Shown: positions 45,601 to 57,974 of the stretch, in pieces
Numbering within the stretch: the first letter of the stretch is position 1
How the letters are laid out: every line of letters begins with the position of its first letter
Source of the DNA: Dactylellina haptotyla
Taxonomy: Eukaryota > Ascomycota > Orbiliomycetes > Orbiliales > Orbiliaceae
Assembly (NCBI GenBank): GCA_031310005.1
Contig: CM062380.1
Span: 2,852,001 to 2,916,000 of the forward strand
Length of the DNA stretch: 64,000 nucleotides
Direction of reading: 5' to 3'
The notes under the pieces: model-generated
Told to the model about the DNA's origin: nothing
What the model saw: the letters and a program-made list of their open reading frames with translations, nothing else
Database searches by the model: none
Program-made: the position numbers and the translations under genes

Positions 45601-48600
45601 GAAAATAATCTTCGTGGTGCATGTTTGAAACAACACATGGGTTGTAGTTGGTTCGTGAGAGTTGCTCTTCTTCGCCATCCGACATTCCGCTCCTTCAGCT
45701 GGAAACCTTAGGCATCTCGGGATTTCCATCCAGAAACTGAAAAGGGTTCAAGATAATTTGATGATTATAGCACGCTTAGGCATACTTTCCTTGTCCCTAG
45801 CGTTCTTTAGCACCGGCGATTACGGCAAAACAGAAGAGCATATCCGGGGGACAAAGCCAAAGGGGTAGGATGATATCTTCACCTAACAGCTTGTGTTCGA
45901 GTAGGCGCAGCGTCGAGGATCGGATCTCTTGGTATTATTGCCCACTTCGAGGGAATCCATTCCGTCTTGAATTCTCTATGTCCACAATCATGGCATCGTT
46001 TCATGAAGAAAGGGGTGGCTGGTTTGTGAACTACTCAACAATCTCATCGGATCCGAGGAGTTTTGCGCCCTGAGACTCGGTCTGGCCTATTATCGTTTCT
46101 CAAGCTACCTGTCGTGGTACATTCGTCGCGATGGTTCCTTAGACCTCGCAGTTTCAACAAGTATCATTATCACGATCGAGTTCAATTCGGTGTGGTGATA
46201 CCGAGTCCCTTGCCTGCACTTATTGGAGGTATTTGATTTTGGGTAAGACTTCGGTACCAGCGCTTGGAACTCTAAAGGCTCTATGGGAAAGGTATCCGGT
46301 TTAAATCCCATCCTATGAGTAGCAAGTCCCTTGCGTATATGCTGTGTAACTAACAGTCGCTAAGACAGGAGTTCAGCGGTAGACACTGGGTCTTACCAGA
46401 TTACCGACCGGGTCGCTTCGATCAGTTACACCGACTAAGACGCAAGATCGGACGATTGCATATCATCGTTTATCCAGGAGGCCGTTATTCGGCTGATACT
46501 AGCTGCAGGATAGGGATCTCGCCATTTATCGTTCTCAAATTCATTCATCCCAGCTCCTAAGTTCTGAAACTGGAATCCCCTTGCTGGATATGGGGCGAGA
46601 GTAGGAGTCTAGGTTTTGCTATCAAGATCACGAGGTAATCTGATCGTTCGATTAGATCCCATGCCTCAGTAGACGGCACAGGCATTTCGCGTGAGCATCT
46701 GGGTGTGGGAATGACTCCAGGCGATTCAGATACAAACCTTTTGGGCTACGTGGTGACCCCAAAATAATGCTATGCAAGGGCTGCATCGCGGTGAGGGGAC
46801 GCCGGACAAGATTTGGGACGAAAGTGAGAGCTCACAGCTGATACAAGGTCTCTCGAACCTAAAACGAAATAGCATCGCAAACGGAATTCCGCCATTAGGC
46901 TCGGGACTTCGAGACATCGACGATTCAACCGAATGTTTTCGGAAATGCTCGCAGATTGGCGTGTGTTGTCTGCTGTTGCACGATCCAAACGGCCTTGGCA
47001 CCCGGACCCCAGAATCAAATCGGCACCCGAAATAAAAGCCCGAGATTTGGCCCTCAGATCGCATTTCGCGGAACTAGCTTGGCGGACCCGCCCGGGGTCT
47101 CGACTATGTTGCTCGATGCTGGGGTCGAAAAGAGAGAGCATCTTATAGTCGTACGAATTTCAGTAGCGTCTATAGTGCAAGGCTGCCGGTCGGCGAGGTG
47201 CATTCATGAATAGCATCAAGAGCATCTTAATTGTCTGGAATCCTCGCAACTGGGCAGGACATGAGCTATGCTGGTGTGTAACTAGCTTTCCACTTCGGAT
47301 CGCTGGCTGCCTGCGTTTTGCTCACACTTTCTGGGCTCGTTCGCGTCGGTGGGCGCGGCGGGCGGCCCTCGAGCTTTTGGGCACGAAGCATTCAACGTGT
47401 TTCGCTGTTCGCGGCAACTCGAGCATCCGCACAAGTGTCCGCGGAACTGAGGATCTACGGGAAAGCCCTACTTTCGGGCTGTATCCTGCAGGCACTGCTT
47501 GAGTCAACAGGCTTGGAGCGTCGACGAGTGCCCGATCGATGCATGCACATATGTGTATATCTCCGCCCCGATTTTTGATTGCAGCACACGAAAGAGGCTT
47601 ACGAATACTAACACTACCGACAGGGACCCTCGCGGAGAGTCTCAAAAGGGACGGAGTGAAATAGATAAAACATTTTCGAGTGAGGGAACTCCGGCAAGGG
47701 TTGCAGTGCTGCAGCAGCAGTGATCGATCCTTGTCGATGGAGCTATCGTTGTTCCGTCCGCAAGGCGCTCGTCGAAATGAAGAGCACGACCTTGCTGAGC
47801 TTGCCGCTAAATGCCGTGGGCCAGACCGAAGTCCGGGTGTAGGCTGCCATTCTAATCTCCTAGCACCGTGCCAACCCAACACACACGCTCGCCAGGCCAG
47901 GACCGACTCGCGTCCGAGGTGTAGTAAGCTGGAGAGCTTGCAAGGAGTCACAGCGTACGAGTTGGGGCTTTTTCGGACCGTAGCTTACCAAATCGTAGGA
48001 ACGGCTCGGACAAGGAGCTGGAGGATTGCGAAGATTGGGCCCATGGGTATGAGCGCCTTACGTCCGAATTCGAGGCTTGAGGGTCATCCGTGCAGAACAT
48101 CTCACATCTGCACATGTGTATTTTTACAATGAATAATAATATATATATCACGGCCGGGAATCCCAAGTTCCCGGTTCATGACAAAATATATAAAATAACT
48201 ACGCTTCTTTCTTCGGATCTTAAGTTTATACCTATATCACACAATACATCCCTTTTTAATTCTTCAGATTAATAAATATTCTGCTGCATATCCGACCCCG
48301 TCAACCACTTTAATCGTGCTTACCTGTTTCAGACCGATATATACATTAGAATTCGATCAATACCGTTTCCTACCACTCTACGGCAACCAGCCCTAATATA
48401 AAACTCTATCAGACTAGCTCCGGTGGTTCCCTCGCAATCGAAGGTTTTGCGCCGCAATCTCTGAAACCCGGTAGAAAGCGTGTCCCTGTGGCCGTTGATC
48501 GTTCAATCTAAAAAGCCACACCCTGACCACCTTGCGTGCGCACGACGAGCACTTGCCCCTTCCTCCCCATCGTCCCCATCGTCCCATCGACATTCCTCCC

Positions 48601-49309
48601 GCCGCCGTCGCTTTTCGGCCATTTTGCCTCTCGCTGGGTGCCGTGGGATCGAGCTCGGCTACCGTCAATCGGAGTTCCAACGTCGTCCGCAACACATTAC
48701 GCTCAACCCTGCACGATTGCATAATTCCCGATCAAACAGCTATTTCCACGATTCCCAGGTGCTTCACCCTCGAAGCGACTTCCCCAGAACAGCAAAACAC
48801 CACTTCGGCATTACACCAAGCCAAGCAAAACGAGGAGGTAAGCTCATCGAATGGCGTCCCAGGGGATTACCCGCCAGAATTCCCATGTTGGAGGCACTGG
48901 ATTGTTGACATCCCTTATAGCAATTTATCCCTCACCCTCCGCCAAAACTCTGACGTCGGCCACATATTTCCGGCCAACCAAACCAAGTTTTTTATACCCG
49001 CTGTCTTCCCAAGTTAAATTTTCTCTCTGCCCTGCACGTTCGTCCGGAGCACTTTTCCAGAAGACCCCATTTAACTGTCGTGGCATCATTCCTTCCTGGC
49101 TTTAAAACCTATTCTATAACCAAGGTTCCGGAAGTGAATAGAATCTTTCTCTTTTAATCAACAAGACCGAAAAGAACCAAGAACGAAAAAAAAAAAAAGT
49201 TATTGCAGACGTTTCACAGACCTACCTGTACCCGTCGAGCGAGGATTCGCCGACCACCTAACTACCCCCCAAAACAACACCTGCCCCCACCATAGCCAAC
49301 TCAGCCAAT
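42694..49309. other. Gene-poor intergenic region, 6.6 kb
   Basis: The largest gap in the window. An ATG-started frame of 101 codons at 43143-43448 and fragments near 43858-44082 (minus), 44209-44571 (minus) and 45149-45370 have protein-like pieces but no domain and no splice partners that I could join. The part from about 46.5 to 48.1 kb has several longer frames on both strands at moderate GC, with no transposase, reverse transcriptase or rRNA sequence. The final kilobase is pyrimidine-rich and probably holds the leader of the next gene. Confidence 0.4.
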
Positions 49310-49705
49310 ATGCTTCAGACAACACACGAGCCTCCAAGGTACGAGCGAGACGCTCGGGTGGTTCAAACCATGCAGAGGGCTCTGGAAGGTAATGAAGCTC
49401 TCACCATACACAACCGTGGTAGCGAAAGAAGCTAACAAACATTTTATTATTCTATAGACCTTTGTTTGGAATGGAGTATTCCACGGCCCAAGTACAAATA
49501 CACTAGAAGGGCAAGCGTTGGCTATGGATACATATCCGGCCTGCACGCAACAGTTACCGTCAACGAGATTGAATACTCGTCGCCGCTAGCTACCACAGAC
49601 TGGCATCCCGGATGGGGATCCTACAACGACGCGAGAGAAGCCGTTGCTGGTGAAGTCCTCCGAGCACTTGGTGTTATACCGGATGATTCCGAGTATGATG
49701 AGTAA
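49310..49705 (+). CDS. Small protein with a dsRNA-binding-domain-like fold, 108 aa
   Basis: Exons 49310-49388 and 49458-49705 give 108 residues. The order is helix (ARVVQTMQRALEDLCLEW), strands (KYKYTRRA, GLHATVTVNEIEYSS), then a helix (NDAREAVAGEVLRALGV) and an acidic tail. This alpha-beta-beta-beta-alpha order and the final AREAVAxEVLRALG resemble a double-stranded RNA-binding domain, although the usual basic KKxAK cluster before the last helix is weak or missing. It could thus be a dsRBD that lost RNA binding and acts in protein contact. The 69-bp intron has a GCTAAC branch site. Confidence 0.72.
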
Positions 49706-50540
49706 ACCAAAAGGCTATCTTCCTAGCGAGCTCTTGAAATCTCTTTCATCTTAGACGATAACTTCTTTTCTATTCGTACGAGATATACGGATTGTTTGCC
49801 CGGTCGCAATATCAACCACCAGCTTTTTCTTTTCTTCACTCAGGAGCTCTTTTTCTTTCTACGGCTATCTGGCCCCGAGCCATCCAAAATTTTCTGTATG
49901 ATATAATAAGCATTGTTTTCTATCTACATGTACAACAGCGGCAGACCAGCGGGAGTTTTTCTTTTGTTATTAGCATTGGGGGTTCAAGTGTGTTCTGTTT
50001 TCCTTTTCTCGTTTCTCGTCCCTTACATTTTCATTCCCTTTCCCTTTTACACCACGGAGTAATGAATTGGCGTTCCCTGAAGACGAGCTGCATGATGATA
50101 TATCCATATATATCACAACTTACCATTCTATTTATAAAACCCTATTATTTCCTGTATATTATTACTCTAATCGGATTTCACATCTGCAAAACACATATCG
50201 ATGCCCATCACCGTAAGAACGTCCAGCTCTACGATAGGCTACGGCTAGCCCATGGACCCTTAATGTAACCGTCCGCAGTCTCTGCCTTGTAAATTGAACC
50301 CTTCGATCCAAGGCCACTTGCATGTTTCCTCGTTATGACAACACACCCGTCACGAAACCCTGGCCATCAATTTCTCGGACTACGATCATTTCGTCTGTTT
50401 GACGTCATGCCAAAAACCACAGCGCATTTCGTTGCTCCACGTGCGCTTTCAGCCAATTTCAGACCAATTTCCCTACCCCACCAAAGGAGAACACCAGCGC
50501 CGCCCCACGTCGACTCATCTCACCCACTTTCCTTCCAAGT
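49706..50540. other. Intergenic region
   Basis: 835 bp, T-rich in the first 450 bp (3' UTR-like) and with pyrimidine-rich leader sequence before the TatD-family gene. A frame of 158 codons at 49792-50268 is very rich in Phe, Tyr, Ile and Ser from T-rich DNA and is probably chance. Confidence 0.45.
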
Positions 50541-51686
50541 ATGTCCAACCCCGCGGTCGGAACTCACGCGATGGCCGCGTCCGAAAACCCAACCGACACG
50601 CTCGACGATGCCATCTGGAGCCTGGGGATCCACGACGCCCACTGTCACCCTACAGACACCATGGACGTCGTCCCGGAGATCCCCCAGCGCAGGATGCGGA
50701 CGTTGACCATCATGTCGACGAAAGAGCACGACCAGGAGCTCGTCGCGCAGGTTGCACGCGAGTACGGCGTCGATAAGAGCTCGGTCAGCGATCTAACGGC
50801 GTGTCGGGTCGTCCCGTCGTTCGGGTGGCATCCGTGGTTCAGCCATCTGTTACTGGACGATATGAAGGACGGAGGCGATGGTGTCAAGATATCGAAAAGC
50901 GAGCACTATTCGTCCGCGCTGACGAACGAACCGACGGAGGAGTTCATCGCTACGCTGCCAGATCCGAAGCCCTTATCGCAGTTCATCGCGGAGACCAGAA
51001 AGTACCTGGAAGAGTTCCCCTCGGCGCTAGTAGGCGAGGTTGGAATTGATCGCCAGTTCCGCCTTCCCAATGTTTCTGCGGGGCCGGATGAGAAACATCT
51101 GAGTCCGCATAGGGTCAATCTCGACCATCAGAAACGCGTGCTGGAGGAACAGCTACGGCTTGCAGGGGAGATGGACCGGGCTGTCAGTGTTCACGGTGTG
51201 GCCGCTCACGGTGTTCTCTACGATAGTTTTGCGTATCTGTTCAAGGGCCACGAGAAAATCGTTAGGTCGAAACGAACGCAGAAGAGAGGCCCCTATGACT
51301 TTGAAGGCGATGATTCGGACGCTGAAGATGCTGGCCCGAAACCCTTCCCTCCGAGGATATGTCTTCATTCGTTCTCCGCCCCTCCAGATTTCATCAAGAC
51401 GTGGCTAAATCCCAAGATCCCGGCAGAGATATACTTTAGCTTCTCACACGCCATCAATGTGGGTTATGGGTACGAAAAGTTCCCAGATATGCTGAAGCTA
51501 GTGCCCGAGGACAAGCTGCTCGTTGAAAGCGACCTGCATATTGCATCGATTGATATGGAACATCACATCGCCGCTATTGTGACGCGGGTTGCCCACGATC
51601 GAGGATGGAAGCTTGATGAAACTGTCAAGCAGCTGGGCAAGAATTGGAACAAGTTTGTTTACGGCAGCAATGCTACATCGGTCTAA
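50541..51686 (+). CDS. scn1: TatD-family metal-dependent hydrolase, Scn1/Cut9-interacting type
   Basis: A single exon gives 381 residues. The amidohydrolase barrel starts with the HxH metal site (GIHDAHCHPTD, residues 29-39), followed by VVPSFGWHPWFSHL, the glutamate motif ALVGEVGIDRQFR, a His in AVSVHGVAAHGVLY, ICLHSFSAPP, and the late Asp in LLVESDLH. These match TatD-type deoxyribonuclease relatives. The insert GDDSDAEDAGPKPFPPRICL and overall length match fungal Cut9-interacting protein Scn1, named from fission yeast where it was found with the APC/C subunit Cut9. The catalytic activity of this subgroup is not well known. All expected metal ligands appear present. The first of two close ATGs is used. 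Confidence 0.9.
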   Translation: MSNPAVGTHAMAASENPTDTLDDAIWSLGIHDAHCHPTDTMDVVPEIPQRRMRTLTIMSTKEHDQELVAQVAREYGVDKSSVSDLTACRVVPSFGWHPWFSHLLLDDMKDGGDGVKISKSEHYSSALTNEPTEEFIATLPDPKPLSQFIAETRKYLEEFPSALVGEVGIDRQFRLPNVSAGPDEKHLSPHRVNLDHQKRVLEEQLRLAGEMDRAVSVHGVAAHGVLYDSFAYLFKGHEKIVRSKRTQKRGPYDFEGDDSDAEDAGPKPFPPRICLHSFSAPPDFIKTWLNPKIPAEIYFSFSHAINVGYGYEKFPDMLKLVPEDKLLVESDLHIASIDMEHHIAAIVTRVAHDRGWKLDETVKQLGKNWNKFVYGSNATSV

Positions 51687-52050
51687 AAGTGTTTTTGGCT
51701 ATGAGGAGCATTTTCCATAAATATTCATTACGACGTCATGATTCATGAGTTTCGTTTCTTCATATGCAGCGTTAAAAAAAAAAAGTCATACAGGACCATC
51801 CCAAAGACTCCATGATACCCATATATACTTGTCCATAAAACAACCATTGATTTCCAAAAGAATATACCTATCCCCCATCTTACATGGATTCAAAAACGAT
51901 TCACCTTGAAAACTCCTGCAAATGCTTGGTCGCTAAAAGAATACACCAAAGAGACCCAAATGAACAACCCGATATCCCCAAAGACAAAAGAGAAAAAGGA
52001 TTCACGCGTAGTGGATTGGAATAATACGATAAAGAGGGTAGTTGGGATGT
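51687..52050. other. Convergent 3' region
   Basis: 364 AT-rich bases between two stop codons, with an A11 run near 51774. Nothing else seen. Confidence 0.5.
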
Positions 52051-52383
52051 CTATTCATCAGCAGGAGGAGACTCCTCGGCTGGTGGATCTCCTTCCTCTG
52101 CGGCCTTCTCAGCTTCTGCAGCCTTGGCCCTCTCGGCTCCACGCTGGTGCTCCCGTGCCGCGATATAGCGCACCCAGCCGAAGACAAAGATCGCGACGAC
52201 GATCCCGGCGATGGAAAGCCCAACGGCCATCCCGACGGATTGGCTCTGCGTGGGACCTAGGTCTCGCTTGAATACTCGGCCGGCTACCTGCAGAAGTTTG
52301 CGGATCGCAGCAGGGTCGGTTACGGAGCTCGGACCTCGTCGCTCATCAGAGCTATAGGCAGTTGACGGTGGTACAGGAGCCAT
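52051..52383 (-). CDS. Small single-pass membrane protein, 110 aa
   Basis: A single exon starts MAPVPPSTAYSSDERRGPSS. One membrane helix lies at about residues 50-70 (GMAVGLSIAGIVVAIFVFGW), followed by a basic RYIAAREHQRG stretch and an Ala/Glu-rich charged tail (AERAKAAEAEKAAEEG) likely to be helical. The arrangement suggests an N-out, C-in protein of an internal membrane or the plasma membrane. No family is recognised, but composition and start context support a true gene. Confidence 0.72.
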   Translation of the reverse strand: MAPVPPSTAYSSDERRGPSSVTDPAAIRKLLQVAGRVFKRDLGPTQSQSVGMAVGLSIAGIVVAIFVFGWVRYIAAREHQRGAERAKAAEAEKAAEEGDPPAEESPPADE

Positions 52384-54216
52384 TGTGTATATACAACTCG
52401 AATATGGTGGACGCTGGTAGACGGTGTGGTAACGGAGAGGTAGAGGATTGATGAGCGTTGTGCAGGAACTGGGTTTTTTCTAAACGCTGATCGTTGTGCG
52501 AGAACTCGTCGAGTATCACCGTCGATAACCTAGCGAGCCAATGCGATGTTAGTTCGTCAAATCCAGCCAACAAAATTTCAGATACAGAGAGCCCACTCAC
52601 TCTGGCCAATTGGCTACCTGTGGCAACTTGTCCGTCCTGTAAATTGATCAATTGTGTCTATGGAGCAACTGAGCTCGTAGGAGTGAGGGAAAATCTGGAG
52701 TTCCGTCGGCGGTCCTTTTAAACCTTTTCACCTCATCACGCCATGGAGTTCCTAATCCACCTCAATTGTGATTCGGGCACCGCAGCAGCTCAGCTCTCTT
52801 TTCCCGCAAAAGTGAGCCGCTGTGGGCATCATCATGCATAGAGTCCATGCATGCTTAAGCCTTTGATAACGTGCCATTTGTACCGACAGGGCCACTCTCA
52901 CGGATTTATACGGTGGCAGCTGGGTTTACCCGTGAAAACACCACCAATTGGTATGCTCTCCGCATACAATATGCCCGCAAATCGAGGTGAAAACTCATCG
53001 GCACGTGCGGTAATTATCATCACATCGACCTATTGCTCATAATCGGTGGTTTTTCTTTCCTGAATGGAAGACGCGGGATGGATGGAAGAGAAGCAGTTCG
53101 AAGAAAAAATTGGCTCCTTGCATATAGTGAGTGAACGAGTGAGTGGTGGTGAACTGGCACTCAAACCCATGGCCATTGGCAGGTGGTCTGGACCCGAGCA
53201 TCCCCCATCAATTTGATTCTAACGCCCCAACATTAGCTAGCCTATCCGTGTGAGGACCTTCCTATCTTGTTCCCTTTATCTTAGTTAAAACGCAATTATA
53301 ATGCAATTGACAGAGATAAATCCATGGACCCGTTTCCCTCCTACTGCGTTTTCTCTCTAGCTCCAGGAGGCCGCTGGGTAGCTCCTGTTCTGGCGTTATT
53401 CGAGTTTGCCGGGATACCAGCTTTTCGAGCTGAGGAGTACCTACATCTACCCGCATTCTGAGGATCTCCCAAAAGGTTCTGGGGTATCAATTAAGGTTAG
53501 AGGAAAACCGGACCATGCATGCGATGGCGGGTTGGTCCTGAACCGGGATTGGTCCACGTCGGCTAACAGGCACCTCCACTCAACATATCTCGTGAGATGG
53601 TTTTGTTCCGCCAATATTGCCGCTGGGAAGAAAAGTTTTTTCTTCTTGAGAGAATAAAGAACGTGGGGTTGGTGGGTGGAGGACATCGATGGGTGTTTTC
53701 GGAGCGAGAGGGCCTCTGTGAAATGTGCATGTATCAATGGAATTTTCTGCCTTGCAGCATCATTCATGTTGGTTTGGCTGGTGGTTGGGATGCAAGCAAC
53801 GCAATTTGGGACATAAGATCATGAAACTGGATCATGAATCATGGCTGGTAACACAAGCTTTACTGCCCTCGGGTGCCAAGTCATCTCATGAGCCATTAGA
53901 TTGGCATAAACGAGGCTACGAGGCGTCGTCAGCTTTGAATTGTGGCATATACTAGTAGCCTTGATAATAAATCCAGTTCGCATAGGGTTGGTTATATGCT
54001 CCTTTTCATTGGACTTGGGATTGACTTGTATCACAAGCCAGATGCCGTCCTGGTACTCCCGCAAAAAGGGACTGACTAACAATGTGAATCAAAGGACACT
54101 ATGTTTTGCTATTACTATTATCATTAACTACTAAGAATTCTGCTAGCTAGCTCTGATTGAATTACACATTAATCGTACTAAACATCTCAAACACTCATTC
54201 GATCTCGATATCAATC
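52384..54216. other. Intergenic region, 1.8 kb
   Basis: Several frames of 60-105 codons on both strands, none convincing. The left 400 bp should be the promoter of the small membrane protein. No repeat or RNA gene recognised. Confidence 0.45.
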
Positions 54217-56213
54217 TTAACCTGATGTGGAATCGTTGTAAATTCTCTCCAACATCCTCCCGAGATATCCAGCAAGATAGACTTTTCCCACTCCCAAAAC
54301 AGAATACAGCGCCGCAAGAAGTAAACCGATAAGAGTGAACAAGATCCAAGAAGAGTTATTATGCACCGCCCTTCTTAGATTATTCACCCATCTGGGCAGT
54401 CGCTTGGGAACTGTTAGCGCACGCAAGGGATTGTCGTATGAGAACTCGATCCCAGCCTCCGATAGATACACCACCCCTTCGCCAATCCGTTTCCAGTACT
54501 TGCCATGTTCATTTACAGCTGCGAATGTCGGCAGCGGTTGCGTGTCGTCTGCGCTCACCATCGTCCAGTCTGTCCACCTCACCCAAACGCCAGAGGGAAA
54601 GTCATCGAGCGGGTTACTCGAGTATCTATTGGCATCGCTCACCGTTCTACCGTTATCGTACACTTCGATAGGCTTCTTGGCGATCATGTCGTAAATGTAC
54701 ATTTGCTTGCTAGAGGTGAGAGCAAGATATGTGCCGCAAGTCGAAAGCTGAAGGTCGGTGAAGCGAAGTTGGTGGCCATTGTACCTGTCAGTTGGGATAA
54801 CTGCTATTGGCGTATCGGAGGCATTTTCGCCGAAGAAGCACCAGACGAGGATTTCACCAGCTAGGTATCGATTACGAATGTTAGAATTTTGTTAAGATAT
54901 AGAAGACTAGCTCGGGATCTGCTGTACCTGGACCACCTGATACGATTACGCTATCCGTTAGAATGAAATCATGGCTGAAAGCTGTGGTATCTGTATATGT
55001 ATAATAGTCATTAGCCAATGATATTTTATAATGTTGAATGTCTTTGACGTCAGGACTTACAGGAAGCTCGAGCGTTATACTGAAGTGGACCATTGGCGCC
55101 CATTAGTGCCGGATCGGGAAGCGCTGGCGGGGCGGGTTCCCCTGGAGAGACTGCCTTTTTGTGGATCTTGAGCTCTTTCACTATTTCACCCGTGAGCAAG
55201 TTCACGACGACAAAATACGTTCCTGTCATTTTTCTCATATAGGCATTCGGATGGCGGGTGATCAGCGCTACTAGATAGGTAGACGTGACGTGGAAATTCT
55301 TGACATGGGCGAATCCCCTATAGTCGTCGTCTGCGTGATACCAATCAACGGAGACATCCAACTGCCATACTGGCTTTGGATCCCCCGCCTTTAGACACAC
55401 GAGTATAGAGCGACAGTTCTGAGCATTTGGCAGTTCAGACAATTCGTCGTCCGGTCCATGATGTGTAATTGCCACCATGATATTCTTGAAAGAGGTAAAC
55501 CGGTCTGGTCGTCGTTCCCCAAACAGCCACGACATAGATGCGCTAGCCGTGGTGGGATCAAGCTTGGATACGACGAAGCCGCTCTTTTCTTCCGTAACCA
55601 TATAACCGGCTGAGAGTGGGAATGGAAACAAGATGTGCTTCTCGACTCTTCTCGATCGGCCGCTAGCTTGTCTGGCCCGTTCCTCCCCGGCTTCTAGAAG
55701 TCCGGCGGCGACGGCAGTTTTATCGTTATCAATATTGCGGGCCTCGAAGATAACATTTCCCTTATCCGCCGCAACGGGCTGTTTGACCTGATATGATAAC
55801 CCTCTGCCGGTGCCGCAGCAAGCCATTTCAAACGTCCGCCTGACAAAGCCGTCGCCCGCGCCCTTGAGGGAGGGTAGATTCCACGCGACACGTTTCGCTT
55901 TAGGAATCGTCGCATCCTGCGGGAATGGCTTTTGCCATTCCTTCATGAACTTGTAGATTTTGCGCCACGAACGGTTTTCGAGCGAGCTAGCCCCCGCGAA
56001 GAGGACATCGTCAATGTGAATGCCCGGGTGGATCCCCAGGCTGACCGCGGCGGGTTTCCACACCGCGCTGTCGTTTTCGCTGCAAAAGACAACGTGGTGG
56101 AACTGCTTGGATATTAATGCAATGTTGATAAATGCATGCAGGTGGCCGTCCGGGTCGCTGGCGCCGGCGAATTGGATGATGGAGAGCCAAATCTCGGGTG
56201 GAAGAATATCCAT
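54217..56213 (-). CDS. F-box-like protein with a C-terminal membrane helix
   Basis: Exons 56213-55061, 54990-54928 and 54860-54217 give 619 residues. The N-terminus MDILPPEIWLSIIQFA followed by ALISKQFHHVVF fits an F-box, the Skp1-binding motif of SCF ubiquitin ligases. The middle 480 residues alternate strands in a pattern like a degenerate beta-propeller (KNIMVAITHHG, CRSILVCLKAG, TYFVVVNLLTGEIVKELK, MYIYDMIAKKPIEVYDNG), which might be the substrate-recognition part. Near the end a strongly hydrophobic segment (WILFTLIGLLLAALYSVLG) suggests a tail anchor facing the cytosol. The frame opens upstream with TTG only; the ATG chosen starts right at the F-box. Introns are 70 and 67 bp. Confidence 0.83.
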
Positions 56214-57974
56214 GGTGTCTCGGAATCGCAATGCGGGTCAGGCTCCGTCCGCCGGTTAACTGGACGTTGGGAATTCGAATATTCGGGGACGGGGAGACAA
56301 GTACTGAGTATTACTCTGAACTTGACCGCCTCCTGAAGCCGCGGTGGATCGCGAACTATATACCGTCCGTCAGGAACGCCCCTCAATTTGGTTTATTGGC
56401 CCAGTGGTGACGAAGGTTGGTCGGATCCCAAATCAGGGACAAGTGCGGCCAATGTAGCAGTCACCGCGTACTATTCTGGTATCATGTTCCTTGCAGCGCA
56501 GCGCAAGGACTCGCTCGCTAGTGTTATTATTAGCCCGCCGCTAGGCGACTTCAGCCTCATGGTTCGCCTTTTGTGTTGAAGACAGAGTTTCCTCAACGCG
56601 GAGGGCGAGAAGAGTGGTACGGGATTGCGGTTTCCTGGTTTAGATCCCGAAGATGACTCGAATGTTTTATTATTGACGAGTGGGATTACGTATTTGAGCC
56701 CGTCACTCGTCGTTACTAATTTTGCCATCTTCAAAGTCTGCAAGTATTCACTGTTCGATCCTGGCCGACGTCGACGGATCATTTCCTCTTTCGTGACACA
56801 GTTGCACGCAAAGGTGCCAGCGGAGTAGTTATTCTGGTTATATACAAGGCAGGTGACTGGTTTTCAAATATATATAGATTTATATATCTCTTTATCTTAT
56901 AGCGTTTGATTTAGGTATCTTCCAATCCTCCGCGCCGTACCATTAAGCAATTTGTAAGACCAATCCCTTCAACAAACGCCATCTTTCAAATGATAGGGGC
57001 AGTGATGGACGGTCAACCAAAAAACTCACCTTGTGCGCCGCACAGGACTCCGAGGTAAAAATATGCGGCAGATGGTAAATTTATCTATTAGAAGATCCTT
57101 AGATAACCAATTGAGAAAGGCCGTGATCTACATGAGGGTACATGTGTAGTTCTGTATTTGATTCACAACTCAGATTTATATATATCCATATAATCTTGGT
57201 ACACACTAAGTCAACAGATGCATTCCTTTTCTAGAGTTGAATAGTGCTAGAATATAAGTGGAAATGGAATACTGACTAGCGCGCGAAGTGAATGCGCCGA
57301 ACCGTTATTCAAGCATTGCGATATAAGAACGCTGCTGAGTGGGTATAATACCTCGGACTGGTTGCCCTTGCACCAACCACTGGTCAGATATAATCTCAAT
57401 AGTGGAATTTGCGGGGGCGGCTATTAGCAAAAGAAAAATACCTACATGCCAATCGTTAACCGCGATGACGGCTTGGGCGCGCCGGGTTATGGATATTTTG
57501 AGAACGTCCGTAAACTCAATACTCATGCATGGTTATGCATAATACCAGGCACGTAATGCCATCATTGTCAATGTATTTTGTAAAAACAAAGTATTGTGGT
57601 ATTGATAATATTATGATGTAATATTCGAGTGACAGAGCGTCAAATCTGGCATTTTACGATGGGCTACTTCCGTGATCCGTGGATTACTCGTTTTATATTG
57701 TTAGGTTTATCGGCGGCTGCAGATTTGATCAAATATTCTTTCACTTGAATAATATATATCGTTTATAGTGGTAGATTTTCGAATTGATACCAATAGCACG
57801 ACTACTGAATAAGATATGTAGGGAAGATTACTTGATATTTGAGTTTCTTTCTTTTAAATTTCAACATTTCAGTATATCAACAACAGTAGCTCGCGACTAG
57901 ATAGAGAAATGCGGTGTTCTTGAAGTTTATAAGATCTTGAAAACATTGCATGTGTGCCATTAAAAGAAATTTGC
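56214..57974. other. Intergenic region, 1.8 kb
   Basis: Holds the F-box-like gene's promoter at its left and the 3' flank of the allergen-family gene at its right. An ATG frame of 103 codons on the minus strand (56471-56782) has no recognised domain. From about 56850 the DNA is AT-rich, with runs such as ATATATATAGATTTATATAT near 56868. Confidence 0.45.

Noticed and set aside
43858-48132. Candidate transposon or decayed gene fragments in the 6.6-kb gap
   Set aside because: I looked for reverse transcriptase, integrase, transposase and rRNA-like sequence and for terminal repeats and saw none that could be supported; fragments could not be joined with splice signals.
48532-49017. A 161-codon plus frame upstream of the dsRBD-like gene
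   Set aside because: It begins with TTG, has no further Met, and looks like a pyrimidine-rich leader or chance frame.
49792-50268. A 158-codon plus frame rich in Phe, Ser and Ile with hydrophobic stretches
   Set aside because: It begins without supported context in T-rich 3' flank DNA, where hydrophobic codons are expected by composition.
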